From contig JAHJDO010000029.1 of NCBI GenBank assembly GCA_018812485.1, positions 1 through 43,046 of the forward strand: a DNA stretch of 43,046 nt. The letters are read 5' to 3'. Below the pieces are notes generated by a model. That model was not told where the DNA came from. It searched no databases and worked only from the letters and a program-made list of their open reading frames with translations. The stretch's first letter is position 1, and every line of letters begins with the position of its first letter. The position numbers were made by a program, and so were the translations under genes. Positions 25,715 through 33,657 of this stretch are shown here, one piece after another. The stretch is from a bacterium (GTDB lineage Bacteria; JAHJDO01).

Positions 25715-26269
25715 TTATTTATTTCTTAATTTTACAGATGTATTTAAAGTTCTTGTGTGTGTTTTATTCATAACAGTTGCTGTGCTTGTAATTGATATTG
25801 TTATGCGAGTAGCGCCAGCAAGAGTTGGAAGATAGCCAAATACCAGGTTAGATATATTTGAACTTATATTTTGAGTCCCTGAGGTTCTTGTGCTTCCGAC
25901 TGCTGCCCAGGTTGTTTTTTCTAAAGTGGTGCTATTTAATGTATACCTAAAATAATCATTGGATCCGGTTATGGGATTTCCACTGGCATCAATTGAAGAT
26001 ACCTCCAGGACCAACTGCTGGGACGTACTTGCGGGCACACTTCCTATTGCAGTATTCACTACATCTCCCGCACGCCTTGTGTCCTGACTTATATTGTCCA
26101 GAACTAATCTCGCATTTTTTTGTGTATCAAGATAACGAGAGTCAAAAACAAACATTTGATTGCCTCTTATGAATAAGAATAAAACAGCGCCCAAAACTGT
26201 TATTCCGATTGAAGCGGCAATAAGAACTTCCATGATCGTAAACCCGCCTGAAAGCCGCTTCTTTTTCAT
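25715..26269 (-). CDS. PilW-like minor prepilin
   Basis: This 184-residue type IV prepilin has leader MKKKRLSGG, cleaved before FTIMEVLIAASIG, with Glu5 present. The rest has the DTRRAGDVVN block common in PilW/GspJ-type minor pilins (LDNISQDTRRAG). ATG 26269 is chosen because it follows the pilV-like stop by 1 nt with GGGGG 8 nt upstream. An ATG five codons earlier lacks a ribosome binding site. It probably joins the pilus-initiating minor pilin complex. Confidence 0.88.
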   Translation of the reverse strand: MKKKRLSGGFTIMEVLIAASIGITVLGAVLFLFIRGNQMFVFDSRYLDTQKNARLVLDNISQDTRRAGDVVNTAIGSVPASTSQQLVLEVSSIDASGNPITGSNDYFRYTLNSTTLEKTTWAAVGSTRTSGTQNISSNISNLVFGYLPTLAGATRITISITSTATVMNKTHTRTLNTSVKLRNK

Positions 26270-26270
26270 T

Positions 26271-26711
26271 CTAGATGCCCCCATTAGTCACAAGCGTAGT
26301 AATGCTTCTACTGAACGCTTGCCCCCGCGCCCCTATCCACTGAACTGTTATACTGACCTGTTTTATATTGCTGTCAATAAAATCAGAAATTGAAAGCAAT
26401 ACTACTCCGTTACTAAGATTTGCAAGTCCCTGTGTAACATTTCCTGTGATAGTAGTAAAATCCTGATTGCTGAATGTTCCCCAACCAGTTATTGTTGCAA
26501 ATGAACTGTCGCGTACTATTTCCATTGCGTCCTGCGCTATCTTTGTAGCGGTAGAGATTTCAGCTGTTCTTCTAATCACTGCAGGTCCATTGGAAAACGC
26601 AGTAAAAAGGCCAATTAAACCAACACTCAGAATCAAAATGGCTATCATGGTTTCTATTAACGTAAACCCACGATTTAATTTAACTGTACGTACATCTTTA
26701 TGCTTTTCCAT
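26271..26711 (-). CDS. PilV-like minor prepilin
   Basis: This 146-residue prepilin has leader MEKHKDVRTVKLNRG, cleaved before FTLIETMIAILILSVGL. It shows the PilV/GspI signature SVGLIGLFTAFSNGPAVIRRTAEISTATKIAQDAME, meaning an alanine/threonine-rich helix after the hydrophobic stalk. GGAGA lies 6 nt before the ATG. Between it and the second major-type pilin is a 24 nt gap. It is the first of four consecutive minor-pilin-type genes. Confidence 0.88.
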   Translation of the reverse strand: MEKHKDVRTVKLNRGFTLIETMIAILILSVGLIGLFTAFSNGPAVIRRTAEISTATKIAQDAMEIVRDSSFATITGWGTFSNQDFTTITGNVTQGLANLSNGVVLLSISDFIDSNIKQVSITVQWIGARGQAFSRSITTLVTNGGI

Positions 26712-26735
26712 TTGTCATCTCCAAAACTAGTCCTA

Positions 26736-27185
26736 TCATAGTGAGAATGGCTGTGCTGCAACAAAAGCTGCCCCATGTCCTCTGCCAGCCGCTCCGTTCG
26801 GACACGTAATCTGGATTTTCCCAACTGATGTTGAACCTGCCATATATCCAGCACCGGCTCCTATTGGACAGGTGGGGACGGTCTTTAGGTATCCTGTGGC
26901 AGCCGCTAGTCCCCAGGTTCCTGTTGCAGGAACTGCATTCCACAAAATTGCCCCAGCTGCAAATCCAGCGCCACCATTAGTCGCATCAAGATTTTCCTCT
27001 ATACACACCTGTTCAAGCCCGGATGCAATCTGTCTCATGTTGTTCGTACATACAACATCTCTGGATATCGTTCTATTCTTTAGAAAATTAGGTACAGCTA
27101 TAGTCAATAAAAGCGCTATGATCGCAACAACAATCATAATCTCAACAAGCGTAAAACCTCTGCCCCTTCTCCGACTAACTACCAT
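26736..27185 (-). CDS. Type IV pilin, second paralogue
   Basis: This 149-residue prepilin has leader MVVSRRRGRG, cleaved before FTLVEIMIVVAIIALLLTIAVPNF. It is a clear paralogue of the upstream pilin. It shares the four Cys (VVCTNN, QVCIEE, PTCPIG, ITCPNG), the NNMRQIASGLEQVC helix and the WNAVPATGTWG segment. The last two Cys likely form the C-terminal disulfide loop. An inverted repeat at 27213-27232 separates it from the first pilin, so it may be expressed at a lower level. Confidence 0.9.
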   Translation of the reverse strand: MVVSRRRGRGFTLVEIMIVVAIIALLLTIAVPNFLKNRTISRDVVCTNNMRQIASGLEQVCIEENLDATNGGAGFAAGAILWNAVPATGTWGLAAATGYLKTVPTCPIGAGAGYMAGSTSVGKIQITCPNGAAGRGHGAAFVAAQPFSL

Positions 27186-27212
27186 CCAATACCCCTTTCT
27201 AAATACAACAGC

Positions 27213-27232
27213 GGCGGGAGAAAACTCCCGCC
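27213..27232 (-). terminator. 8 bp perfect hairpin between the two pilin genes
   Basis: GGCGGGAG - AAAA - CTCCCGCC is a perfect 8 bp stem with a 4 nt loop, 38 bp after the major pilin stop in the direction of transcription. No U-tract follows on the minus strand, so it is not a standard intrinsic terminator. A partial attenuator or 3'-end stabiliser that raises pilin mRNA over downstream genes is more likely. Confidence 0.5.
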
Positions 27233-27270
27233 ACTATTATACATCTTTTCAAGCCTTTCAGCAAGTAGCT

Positions 27271-27708
27271 TTATTGCAGTGTATATGGATTATTAGTAGC
27301 CTGAAAATTTGGTCCATGGCTTGTCAGACTTGGACAAGTAATCTGAAATACCCCAACTGTTGATGAAGCCGCTGTATAAGCACCAGATGCTATAGGACAC
27401 GTAGGAGCTGTCTTTAGGTATGCTGTACTGCCTACTATTCCCCATGTTCCTGTTGCAGGAGCTGCGTTCCATGTAATTGAAGCAATTCCAGCACCAGCAC
27501 CAGTAGCATCAAGATCTTCCTCCATGCACACCTGTTCAAGGGCTGATGCGATCTGTTTCATGCCATTTACGCATACAGCATCTCTGGATCTACTTCTGGA
27601 CTTGATGAAGTTAGGAATAGCTATAGCTGCTAAAAGCCCTATGATCGCAACAACGATCATAATCTCAACCAGCGTGAAACCCTTTTTGCTTTTCAGTAAT
27701 TTAATCAT
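27271..27708 (-). CDS. pilA: Major type IV pilin (PilA-like)
   Basis: This 145-residue prepilin has leader MIKLLKSKKG, cleaved before FTLVEIMIVVAIIGLLAAIAIPNF, with Glu5 and the classical hydrophobic stalk. The globular part has Cys in VCVNG, QVCMEE, PTCPIA and ITCPSL. The last pair probably makes the D-region disulfide. ATG 27708 follows GGAGGTGA at 8 nt. A longer frame from 27753 is rejected because it would include that ribosome binding site. It is the first gene of the pilus operon, directly behind a near-consensus sigma-54 promoter, which supports its role as the major subunit. Confidence 0.93.
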   Translation of the reverse strand: MIKLLKSKKGFTLVEIMIVVAIIGLLAAIAIPNFIKSRSRSRDAVCVNGMKQIASALEQVCMEEDLDATGAGAGIASITWNAAPATGTWGIVGSTAYLKTAPTCPIASGAYTAASSTVGVFQITCPSLTSHGPNFQATNNPYTLQ

Positions 27709-27759
27709 TTTCTTATTCACCTCCTCTTCAATAAATTTTTTCTTCCACCTCATGTATAG

Positions 27760-27776
27760 AGCATTTTTCGTGCCAA
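27760..27776 (-). promoter_or_regulatory. Sigma-54 promoter of the major pilin
   Basis: The minus strand reads TTGGCACGAAAAATGCT. Against the sigma-54 consensus YTGGCACGNNNNTTGCW only one base differs (A for the first T of TTGC). The GG and GC dinucleotides are separated by the required 10 bp. Predicted start is about 27750, giving a leader of roughly 40 nt with a strong GGAGGTGA before the pilin ATG. Confidence 0.85.
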
Positions 27777-27777
27777 T

Positions 27778-27810
27778 ATATGGATATTATATGCAACATC
27801 CATATTGCAT
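27778..27810. promoter_or_regulatory. Overlapping dyads upstream of the sigma-54 promoter
   Basis: A perfect ATATGGAT (27778-27785) / ATCCATAT (27798-27805) inverted repeat overlaps an ATGCAA (27791-27796) / TTGCAT (27805-27810) dyad. Both lie directly behind the -24 element, in the 289 bp region shared by the divergent pilin and FHA kinase genes. They could be a regulator site. PilR enhancers usually lie further upstream, so identity is unknown. Confidence 0.35.
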
Positions 27811-27997
27811 TGCGGTTTTTACATGGACAGATTTTAAGTCTACACTTGTATACATCGCTTATTGGACAAAATATTTTGACGTATTTGGAAAATAAGCAAA
27901 AAAAATTGCCTATTTCACAATGGAATATAAAGCTTCTTGCAAATTCCCTGAAAAAGTTCTAACATCATTCATGATGGAGAATCAAAAGGAAACCAAA

Positions 27998-29575
27998 ATG
28001 ACCGTTTTGACAATTTTTGATGAAGAATGTGGAGCCCGGGAGTTTCCTTTGGAGAAAAAGCTTATTACTATTGGAAGGCTGAAAGGTAATGATATTATAA
28101 TTTCGGACAAGAGCATATCAGGGAAACATCTCAAACTCACTTTTTTGCATAATGACTGGATACTGGAAGATCTGCATTCTACAAATGGCACCTCTGTGAA
28201 TGGGAATTTCGTTGAAGAAAAGAAGTTGGACGACGGCGACGAGATAGTTATAGGCAAAACAAGAATTCTCTTCGGGGAAACATCTTCTTTCCCGCATCCA
28301 GAAGAGAGATCTTTTACTATTATAAAGGCTGTAATGCCCAGTGCCGTTATTCCCACCTCTTATGAAACTGCAAGTAACGAAGAGTTAAAGAGAACTCATA
28401 AAATATTAGCTACCCTTTATAAAGCCAGCGAACTTCTTAGTTCTGCGCTTAAATTAGAAGACGTCCTGAATAAAATTCTGGATTTGATTTTTCAACACAT
28501 TAGTGCTGACCGAGTTCTTATTATACTCCATGAGGAATCAACAGGTAAACTTGTTCCTAAAGCAGTGAGGAAAAGAGACGAAAAAGATAGGGCAGAATTA
28601 ACCGTAAGCCACAGCATTATGAGTAAGGTTTTAGATGAAGGTAAATCGGTAATCTGTTCAGATGCTTTAGAAGACAAAAGGTTTAAAGAACAAATGAGTA
28701 TTATCCAGCATCAAATTCATTCAGCAATGTGTGTCCCTCTAAAAACAAAAGACAGAGCCTTGGGCGTAATTTATGCTGATACACTCATGATTAAAGGGGC
28801 TTTTAACACCGAAGATTTAAACTTGCTTACTGCATTAGGCAACGAAGCTGCGCTAGCTATAGATAATGTGCGTTTATATGAAAAAAATCTTGAGGCAGAA
28901 CGATTAGCTGGTATAGGACAGGCCATAACCGGCATGGCACACTACGTCAAGAATATTCTTGTGGGGATGGATGGCGGTGGCATCTTAGTAGATATGGGAA
29001 TAAAACAAAAAAACAGTACATTAATGAATAAAGGATGGAAGTTAGTTAAGGCCTCTATAAATAAAGTAAGGGATGTGGTTATGGATATGCTTACCTATTC
29101 TAAGGAAAGAAAGCCACAGCTGCAGCCATGCAATCTAAATGATGTTGTAGATGAAGTTATAGAGTTAATGAGCAAAAGAGCTGAAGATGTGGGTATTAAA
29201 CTGCATGCTCATCTTGAGGAAAATATTGGACAGTTCTTATTAGATCCTCAAGTCATCCATCGTTCCCTGCTTAACTTGATAAATAATGCTTTTGATGCGA
29301 TGGAGAAAGATGGAAAAATTACAATTGCTACAGAGTATATAGTTGAGGGGGATCAGCTTAAATTGTCTGTGTCTGATACAGGATCTGGAATACCTGAAGA
29401 TATATTAACAACTCTTTTTACACCTTTTTATTCAAGCAAGGGATTGAAGGGGACAGGTCTCGGATTGGCAGTGACACATAAGATAATTAAAGAACATGGC
29501 GGAAAAATATATGTGAATTCCGAGGTCGGGAAAGGGACTACCTTTAATATATTTTTACCTGCAAGAAAAGAGTAA
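27998..29575 (+). CDS. FHA-GAF histidine kinase
   Basis: This 525-residue soluble sensor kinase has no membrane segment. An N-terminal FHA domain (1-95) carries the phosphothreonine-binding signature (GRLKGND with Arg27, SGKH with Ser41, HSTNGTSVNG). A GAF domain spans about 145-295. The DHp is of the 'MAHYVKN' type (His315), and the HATPase has N box NLINNAFDAM, DTGSGIP and GTGLGLAVTH. ATG 27998 is preferred because AAGGAA lies 7 nt upstream. Upstream in-frame ATGs at 27920 and 27971 lack a site. The FHA domain implies that a Ser/Thr kinase, perhaps the one encoded at 30059-31972, feeds into it. It is divergent from the pilin operon. Confidence 0.92.
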   Translation: MTVLTIFDEECGAREFPLEKKLITIGRLKGNDIIISDKSISGKHLKLTFLHNDWILEDLHSTNGTSVNGNFVEEKKLDDGDEIVIGKTRILFGETSSFPHPEERSFTIIKAVMPSAVIPTSYETASNEELKRTHKILATLYKASELLSSALKLEDVLNKILDLIFQHISADRVLIILHEESTGKLVPKAVRKRDEKDRAELTVSHSIMSKVLDEGKSVICSDALEDKRFKEQMSIIQHQIHSAMCVPLKTKDRALGVIYADTLMIKGAFNTEDLNLLTALGNEAALAIDNVRLYEKNLEAERLAGIGQAITGMAHYVKNILVGMDGGGILVDMGIKQKNSTLMNKGWKLVKASINKVRDVVMDMLTYSKERKPQLQPCNLNDVVDEVIELMSKRAEDVGIKLHAHLEENIGQFLLDPQVIHRSLLNLINNAFDAMEKDGKITIATEYIVEGDQLKLSVSDTGSGIPEDILTTLFTPFYSSKGLKGTGLGLAVTHKIIKEHGGKIYVNSEVGKGTTFNIFLPARKE

Positions 29576-29590
29576 TTTCACAGAATAGCT

Positions 29591-29974
29591 TTAATCTAAG
29601 AATTCTTTCAGAAGTTCTACGATTTTTGCAATACTTCCGGTTTGCTTACCAAACTCTTTGTGAACATAATGTGCGCCTTCAAGAATTTTATTATCAAACT
29701 GTTCCTTTGTAAGACCGGTATGAAAAATTATTGGTATTTGTTCATATTGAGGATTTTCCTTAAGATAGTCTCTTACAGTGCCACCATGCCCTACCATAAC
29801 CATATCCAGTATGGCAGCATCAATATGTGGCTTCTTGGTGCTAAGCAGGTCTATGGCATTTTTACCATTGGGAGAGTCAAACACCTCATAACTACAGCCA
29901 GCTTCCAGTATTGTCTTTAATGCTTCCCTCAGCTCATTATCGTCCTCTACTATCAAAATAGTTTTCTTGCCCAT
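29591..29974 (-). CDS. Stand-alone response regulator receiver
   Basis: This 127-residue CheY-like single domain has acidic pair EDD (10-12), phospho-acceptor Asp57 (AAILDMVM), Thr in FHTGL and Lys in VHKEF. There is no output domain, so it acts by protein contact or as a phosphorelay intermediate. It has a good AGGAGGGA ribosome binding site. It is convergent with the FHA-GAF kinase gene (15 bp between stops) and downstream of the Ser/Thr kinase gene, so it could receive phosphate from the former while cotranscribed with the latter. Confidence 0.93.
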   Translation of the reverse strand: MGKKTILIVEDDNELREALKTILEAGCSYEVFDSPNGKNAIDLLSTKKPHIDAAILDMVMVGHGGTVRDYLKENPQYEQIPIIFHTGLTKEQFDNKILEGAHYVHKEFGKQTGSIAKIVELLKEFLD

Positions 29975-30058
29975 CGTCTCGTCCCTCCTATCGCTCTTCT
30001 ATCTCTTTCTCTTAATAAAATTCTACTACATTATCTTGCGTGCTGTCAAACTCGTGTC

Positions 30059-31972
30059 CTAAGGTCTTCTGCGGTAGTCCTCTCTGGGCCGGGGTGGACC
30101 ACGTCTGTCAGAAGGCCTCATACACATCTCTTTAGCCAGGTGGGCGGCAAATTCCTGTGCTCCTAAACCCATCATTTTGCCAATTCTTTTCATATCGTTA
30201 TAACGATTTTTCAGAAGATAATTCTCTAATAGTCTGCGATCGCCTTTCATAGCTAACCCCATTAGCTTCATATCCGCTTCCATTAATTTCTCTATTTCTC
30301 CTTTAATTCTTTTTCCGGCTTTAAACATTGGCCCTTCTTCAATTACATCAGGACGCCTTCCGTCTCTACTCGGAGGAGGTCCAAACTCATCCATCATTAT
30401 TCTAGCGCATATACCAGTAAACTCCCTCGCTTCTAAACCTACGATTTTGCCAATTCTATTCATCTCTTCATAATGATTTTGCAGAAGATAGTTTTCCAAA
30501 AGCAGGGGGTCGCCAGTCATAGTCAGGCCCATCAACTTCATATCCTTCTCTATCAATTTCTCCAGTTCCTTTACAATCTTCTTCTCCGGACCGGTAAGAG
30601 GCTCCTCTCTTATTTCCCTTACCCCTTTCCCTGTCTTCTCAAACTCTTCAATCCTCTTGATAGCCTCCTTAGCCAGTTTTGCACATTTAGTATCAGGATA
30701 CTTAATCACAATCTCCTGATAGCTTGATATGGCCTTTATTATTTCACCCTTGTTCTCCATGTCCTGCGCGCGGTTAAATAAGGTTTCTATTTTCTCTTCA
30801 TCAATTTTCTTTTTAATATATGTAATCTTTGTCCTGGCATTATCTGCGGCAAGAGTTACAGGATAGTTATCGATAATCTTCTGATAATACATCATGGCCT
30901 GGCTGTATTGTTTCTCTTTAGCTGATCCATCACCCTTAGAGAAGAGCTGTTCAATTTCATCCTGTTCTTTGGCCTGATAGCTTGAGGCAGAAGAGGGAGG
31001 AATGGAAGGTTTTAATGTCTGCCTTGAAAACCTTTTGCCTAAGACAACACCAACTATAGCAATTATTATCACCGAAAATACAATGATAAGTAATTTACGT
31101 CTTCCTTTTTTCTGAGGCGACACTTCAGAGGAAGTACTAATAGGGCTGGGATGAAAAGCGCCCGCTCGATATTTGTTTATATCTTCAAGTATTTCAGTTG
31201 CTGTTTGATATCTGTAGCTTAGATCCTTTATCAGGCATTTTCTAACAATAAATTCTACTTCCCATTGGAGATCAGGATTTACCTCTGGGACAGGCTTAGC
31301 CTCTACATTTATATGCTGCTGCATAACTCCGTACGGGGTCTCCGCCTTAAAAGGAACTTCTCCTGTTAACATCTCGTAAAGAACTATGCCAAGAGAGTAA
31401 ATATCGGAGCGGGAATCTGTTTTCTCTCCTTTAGCCTGCTCCGGAGACATATACTCCGGCGTACCCATAATGGTTCCTGTAAGTGTGATGCCCTCAGATT
31501 CCACAGCTTTGGCTATGCCAAAATCAGTTACTTTCACATGACCATTGTTATCTATCATTATATTCCCCGATTTTATATCGCGATGAACTATCCCCTCTTT
31601 GTGAGCACATTCCAAAGCCTCAGCAACCTGAAAAGTGATGCTTAAAGCATCCTCACAGGAAAGCGCTCCCCGCTGTTTTATAATCTCGGTCAAAGTCTGT
31701 CCCTTGATAAGTTCCATGGCAAAGTAATACATTCCCTCGTGCTCACCAATGTCGTAGATTTGAACAATCCGGGCATGATTTAATTTTGCTACTGCTTTAG
31801 CCTCGCGCCGGAACCTCTCCACAAGGTCTTTGTCTTTAGACAAATGAAATGGAAGAATTTTTATAGCTACATGCCTGTTGAGAGACTCTTGATAGGCTTC
31901 ATAGACGGTACCCATCCCTCCGCTTCCTAATTCTCTAATTATCTTATATTGTCCGATCTTTTGCCCGATCAT
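30059..31972 (-). CDS. Transmembrane Ser/Thr protein kinase with duplicated C-terminal module
   Basis: This 637-residue Hanks-type kinase has a complete catalytic domain (1-270): Gly loop GSGGMGTVYEA, Lys38, Glu57, HRDIKSGN (catalytic Asp132), DFG 150-152, and GTPEYMSPEQA. One membrane helix follows (about 293-312, LLIIVFSVIIIAIVGVVLG), then TPR-like helices (345-450). Two copies of an unrecognised helical module of about 65 residues close the protein (about 466-530 and 555-620), each with DMKLMGL.M.GD..LLENYLL and RIGK..GL.A.EF. The tail is Pro/Arg-rich. Standard extracytoplasmic sensors such as PASTA are absent. It may phosphorylate targets read by the nearby FHA kinase. Confidence 0.92.
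   Translation of the reverse strand: MIGQKIGQYKIIRELGSGGMGTVYEAYQESLNRHVAIKILPFHLSKDKDLVERFRREAKAVAKLNHARIVQIYDIGEHEGMYYFAMELIKGQTLTEIIKQRGALSCEDALSITFQVAEALECAHKEGIVHRDIKSGNIMIDNNGHVKVTDFGIAKAVESEGITLTGTIMGTPEYMSPEQAKGEKTDSRSDIYSLGIVLYEMLTGEVPFKAETPYGVMQQHINVEAKPVPEVNPDLQWEVEFIVRKCLIKDLSYRYQTATEILEDINKYRAGAFHPSPISTSSEVSPQKKGRRKLLIIVFSVIIIAIVGVVLGKRFSRQTLKPSIPPSSASSYQAKEQDEIEQLFSKGDGSAKEKQYSQAMMYYQKIIDNYPVTLAADNARTKITYIKKKIDEEKIETLFNRAQDMENKGEIIKAISSYQEIVIKYPDTKCAKLAKEAIKRIEEFEKTGKGVREIREEPLTGPEKKIVKELEKLIEKDMKLMGLTMTGDPLLLENYLLQNHYEEMNRIGKIVGLEAREFTGICARIMMDEFGPPPSRDGRRPDVIEEGPMFKAGKRIKGEIEKLMEADMKLMGLAMKGDRRLLENYLLKNRYNDMKRIGKMMGLGAQEFAAHLAKEMCMRPSDRRGPPRPREDYRRRP
30113..30577 (-). repeat. 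Two-copy coding repeat in the Ser/Thr kinase gene
   Basis: Bases 30383-30577 and 30113-30310 encode two similar modules 90 residues apart. Shared residues include KLMGL, LLENYLL, MxRIGK, and GLxAxEF. Similarity is visible in DNA as well as protein, so the duplication is probably not ancient. A Pro/Arg/Gly-rich linker separates the copies. Confidence 0.75.
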
Positions 31973-32040
31973 ACTACCAGTCTCCCCGTCAAAAAGAATT
32001 CTTTACTTTTCCAAGCTGTCTACATTTCAATTCCTGAGAT

Positions 32041-32069
32041 ATAATAGATTGTCTCTCACTAAAAATCAA
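32041..32069 (-). promoter_or_regulatory. Sigma-70-type promoter of the Ser/Thr kinase gene
   Basis: On the minus strand TTGATT (32064-32069) is followed after 17 bp by TATTAT (32041-32046). Predicted start is near 32034, leaving a leader of about 60 nt. It is back to back with the promoter of the ABC transporter operon. Confidence 0.55.
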
Positions 32070-32092
32070 GTATTACGGACTCATACAGGATA

Positions 32093-32121
32093 TTGACAAT
32101 ACTATAGGATGTTAGTATATT
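32093..32121 (+). promoter_or_regulatory. Strong sigma-70-type promoter of the ABC transporter operon
   Basis: A consensus TTGACA (32093-32098), an exact 17 bp spacer and TATATT (32116-32121) precede the ATPase gene. Predicted start is near 32128, about 19 nt before the ATG at 32147. It is among the best -35/-10 matches in the window. Confidence 0.7.
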
Positions 32122-32146
32122 TATTTTGCATTAAAGGGCAAAAAAT

Positions 32147-32893
32147 ATGGAACCAGTAATAGAAATTAAAAATCTTCATGCAGAATATGGAAGAGGCAGG
32201 GAAAAAACTGTTGCTTTAGGAGGCATAAGTTTACGCGCTTATAAAGGGGAAATATTTGGATTCATAGGTCCTAATGGAGCAGGAAAAACAACAACTATCA
32301 ATATCTTATTGGGTTTCATGCATCCTACTAATGGCGAGGCAGTTGTATTCGGGGAAAAATCTTCCTCATTAAAAAACAGGTTTAGAATTGGATATTTACC
32401 AGAGATAGCTTATTATTATCCATTTCTTACGCCTTTCAAGATTCTTACAATGTACGGGGAATTATTCCGTATAGACAAAACCGTTTTAAACAACAGAATG
32501 GATTCTGTTCTGGCAACTGTTGGATTAACAGAGAAAAAGAATACTCCTATCCGAAATCTGTCAAAAGGCATGAACCAGCGTCTTGGACTTGCACAGGCTA
32601 TTATAAATGATCCTGAAGTTCTGATACTGGATGAACCTAATTCGGGTCTCGATCCAATTGGTAAAAGAGAAATACGCAATATTATCTTAGAACTCAAGAA
32701 TAGAGGTAAAACCATATTTTTTAGTTCACATCAGCTTTCAGAAGTAGAACTGATTTGTGACAGAGTAGGAATAATTGACAGAGGACAAATTCTAAAGACT
32801 GAGAAGCTAGATCAAATTGTTGGTAAAATTGATACAAAGCAAACTGTATTGGAAGATATTTTCATCCGGATGATAAAGGATAAAAGAGCATGA
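32147..32893 (+). CDS. ABC transporter ATP-binding protein (ABC-2 type)
   Basis: This 248-residue ATPase has Walker A GPNGAGKTT, the LGY-type Q-loop region (FRIGYLPE), signature RNLSKGMNQRLGLAQA, Walker B VLILDEPNSGLDP, and the switch His in FFSSHQLSEVE. Its features match the Ccm/Nos/drug-type exporters with a separate permease. Its stop overlaps the permease ATG by 4 nt. The substrate is unknown. The downstream His-rich protein hints at a metal or envelope role, which is inference. Confidence 0.93.
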   Translation: MEPVIEIKNLHAEYGRGREKTVALGGISLRAYKGEIFGFIGPNGAGKTTTINILLGFMHPTNGEAVVFGEKSSSLKNRFRIGYLPEIAYYYPFLTPFKILTMYGELFRIDKTVLNNRMDSVLATVGLTEKKNTPIRNLSKGMNQRLGLAQAIINDPEVLILDEPNSGLDPIGKREIRNIILELKNRGKTIFFSSHQLSEVELICDRVGIIDRGQILKTEKLDQIVGKIDTKQTVLEDIFIRMIKDKRA

Positions 32894-33657
32894 GAGCTGC
32901 CTGGATTATTGCGAAAAACGTAATTGAGGAATCCATTAGAAAGAAAGAAATATATGTTTTATTTATTCTATCTGTTGCAATGATGTCCGTAGTTGCAATG
33001 GCAAGTTTTTTCTCTCTAACAGGGTTAGTAAAGTATTTTATAGAATTATCCTTTCTTATCGTTATTTATATAACTGTAATTATTGCTGTTGTTGTTGGAG
33101 CAAGACAGCTACCCACTGAGCTAAATAGCCGGACAATTTATCCGTTGATGGCAAAACCTCTGAGAAGATCTGAATTTATTATAGGAAAATGGCTTGGAAC
33201 CTCTATTATTTCTGTATTTTGTTTTTTGGTTTTTGAGGGAATATTTATTATTCTCCTGTTTTCTAAAGGGAGTAGTGTTTCGGGTATTTTAATGCAGGGG
33301 ATATTCCTGCATATTCTTCAGTTAATGCTTATATCCTCTATTGTTATATGTCTTTCAGCTTTTATGACAAATGCCGCAAATGTTACAGTTTCTATCCTTT
33401 ATTTTATTCTGGGACATTGGATTGGCAAAGCTATCTCAGATGTGCTTGATAAGTGCGGAGCATTCCTTGCATGGATTCTCAAGTCTATTAATTACATCCT
33501 GCCTCATCTCGATTATTTTGACCTATCAAAAAAGATAGTTCACCAATGGCCACCAATACCAGCATGGGTAATAATAACAGTGACGATATACGCTCTTGTT
33601 TATATATCTATCTTTCTACTAATAGGCACATTGAAGTTTCAGAAAAGACAGTTGTGA
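32890..33657 (+). CDS. ABC-2 type permease
   Basis: This 255-residue membrane protein has about six helices, for example VLFILSVAMMSVVAMASFFS, FLIVIYITVIIAVVVGA, IISVFCFLVFEGIFIILLF, ILQLMLISSIVICLSAFMT and WVIITVTIYALVYISIFLLIG. It has the ABC-2 feature RTIYPLMAKPLRRSEFIIGKWLG. It forms the membrane half of the exporter with the preceding ATPase (ATGA overlap). The stop overlaps a GTG start of the next gene (GTGA). Confidence 0.9.
   Translation: MRAAWIIAKNVIEESIRKKEIYVLFILSVAMMSVVAMASFFSLTGLVKYFIELSFLIVIYITVIIAVVVGARQLPTELNSRTIYPLMAKPLRRSEFIIGKWLGTSIISVFCFLVFEGIFIILLFSKGSSVSGILMQGIFLHILQLMLISSIVICLSAFMTNAANVTVSILYFILGHWIGKAISDVLDKCGAFLAWILKSINYILPHLDYFDLSKKIVHQWPPIPAWVIITVTIYALVYISIFLLIGTLKFQKRQL

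Noticed and set aside
27213-27232. Standard intrinsic terminator ending the operon after the major pilin
   Set aside because: No U-tract follows on the minus strand, and the downstream genes have no separate promoter that I can see.
27971-28010. Similarity of the FHA kinase start region (AAAATGACC) to the interspersed repeat
   Set aside because: Only a short stretch matches and the flanks do not; chance in AT-rich sequence.
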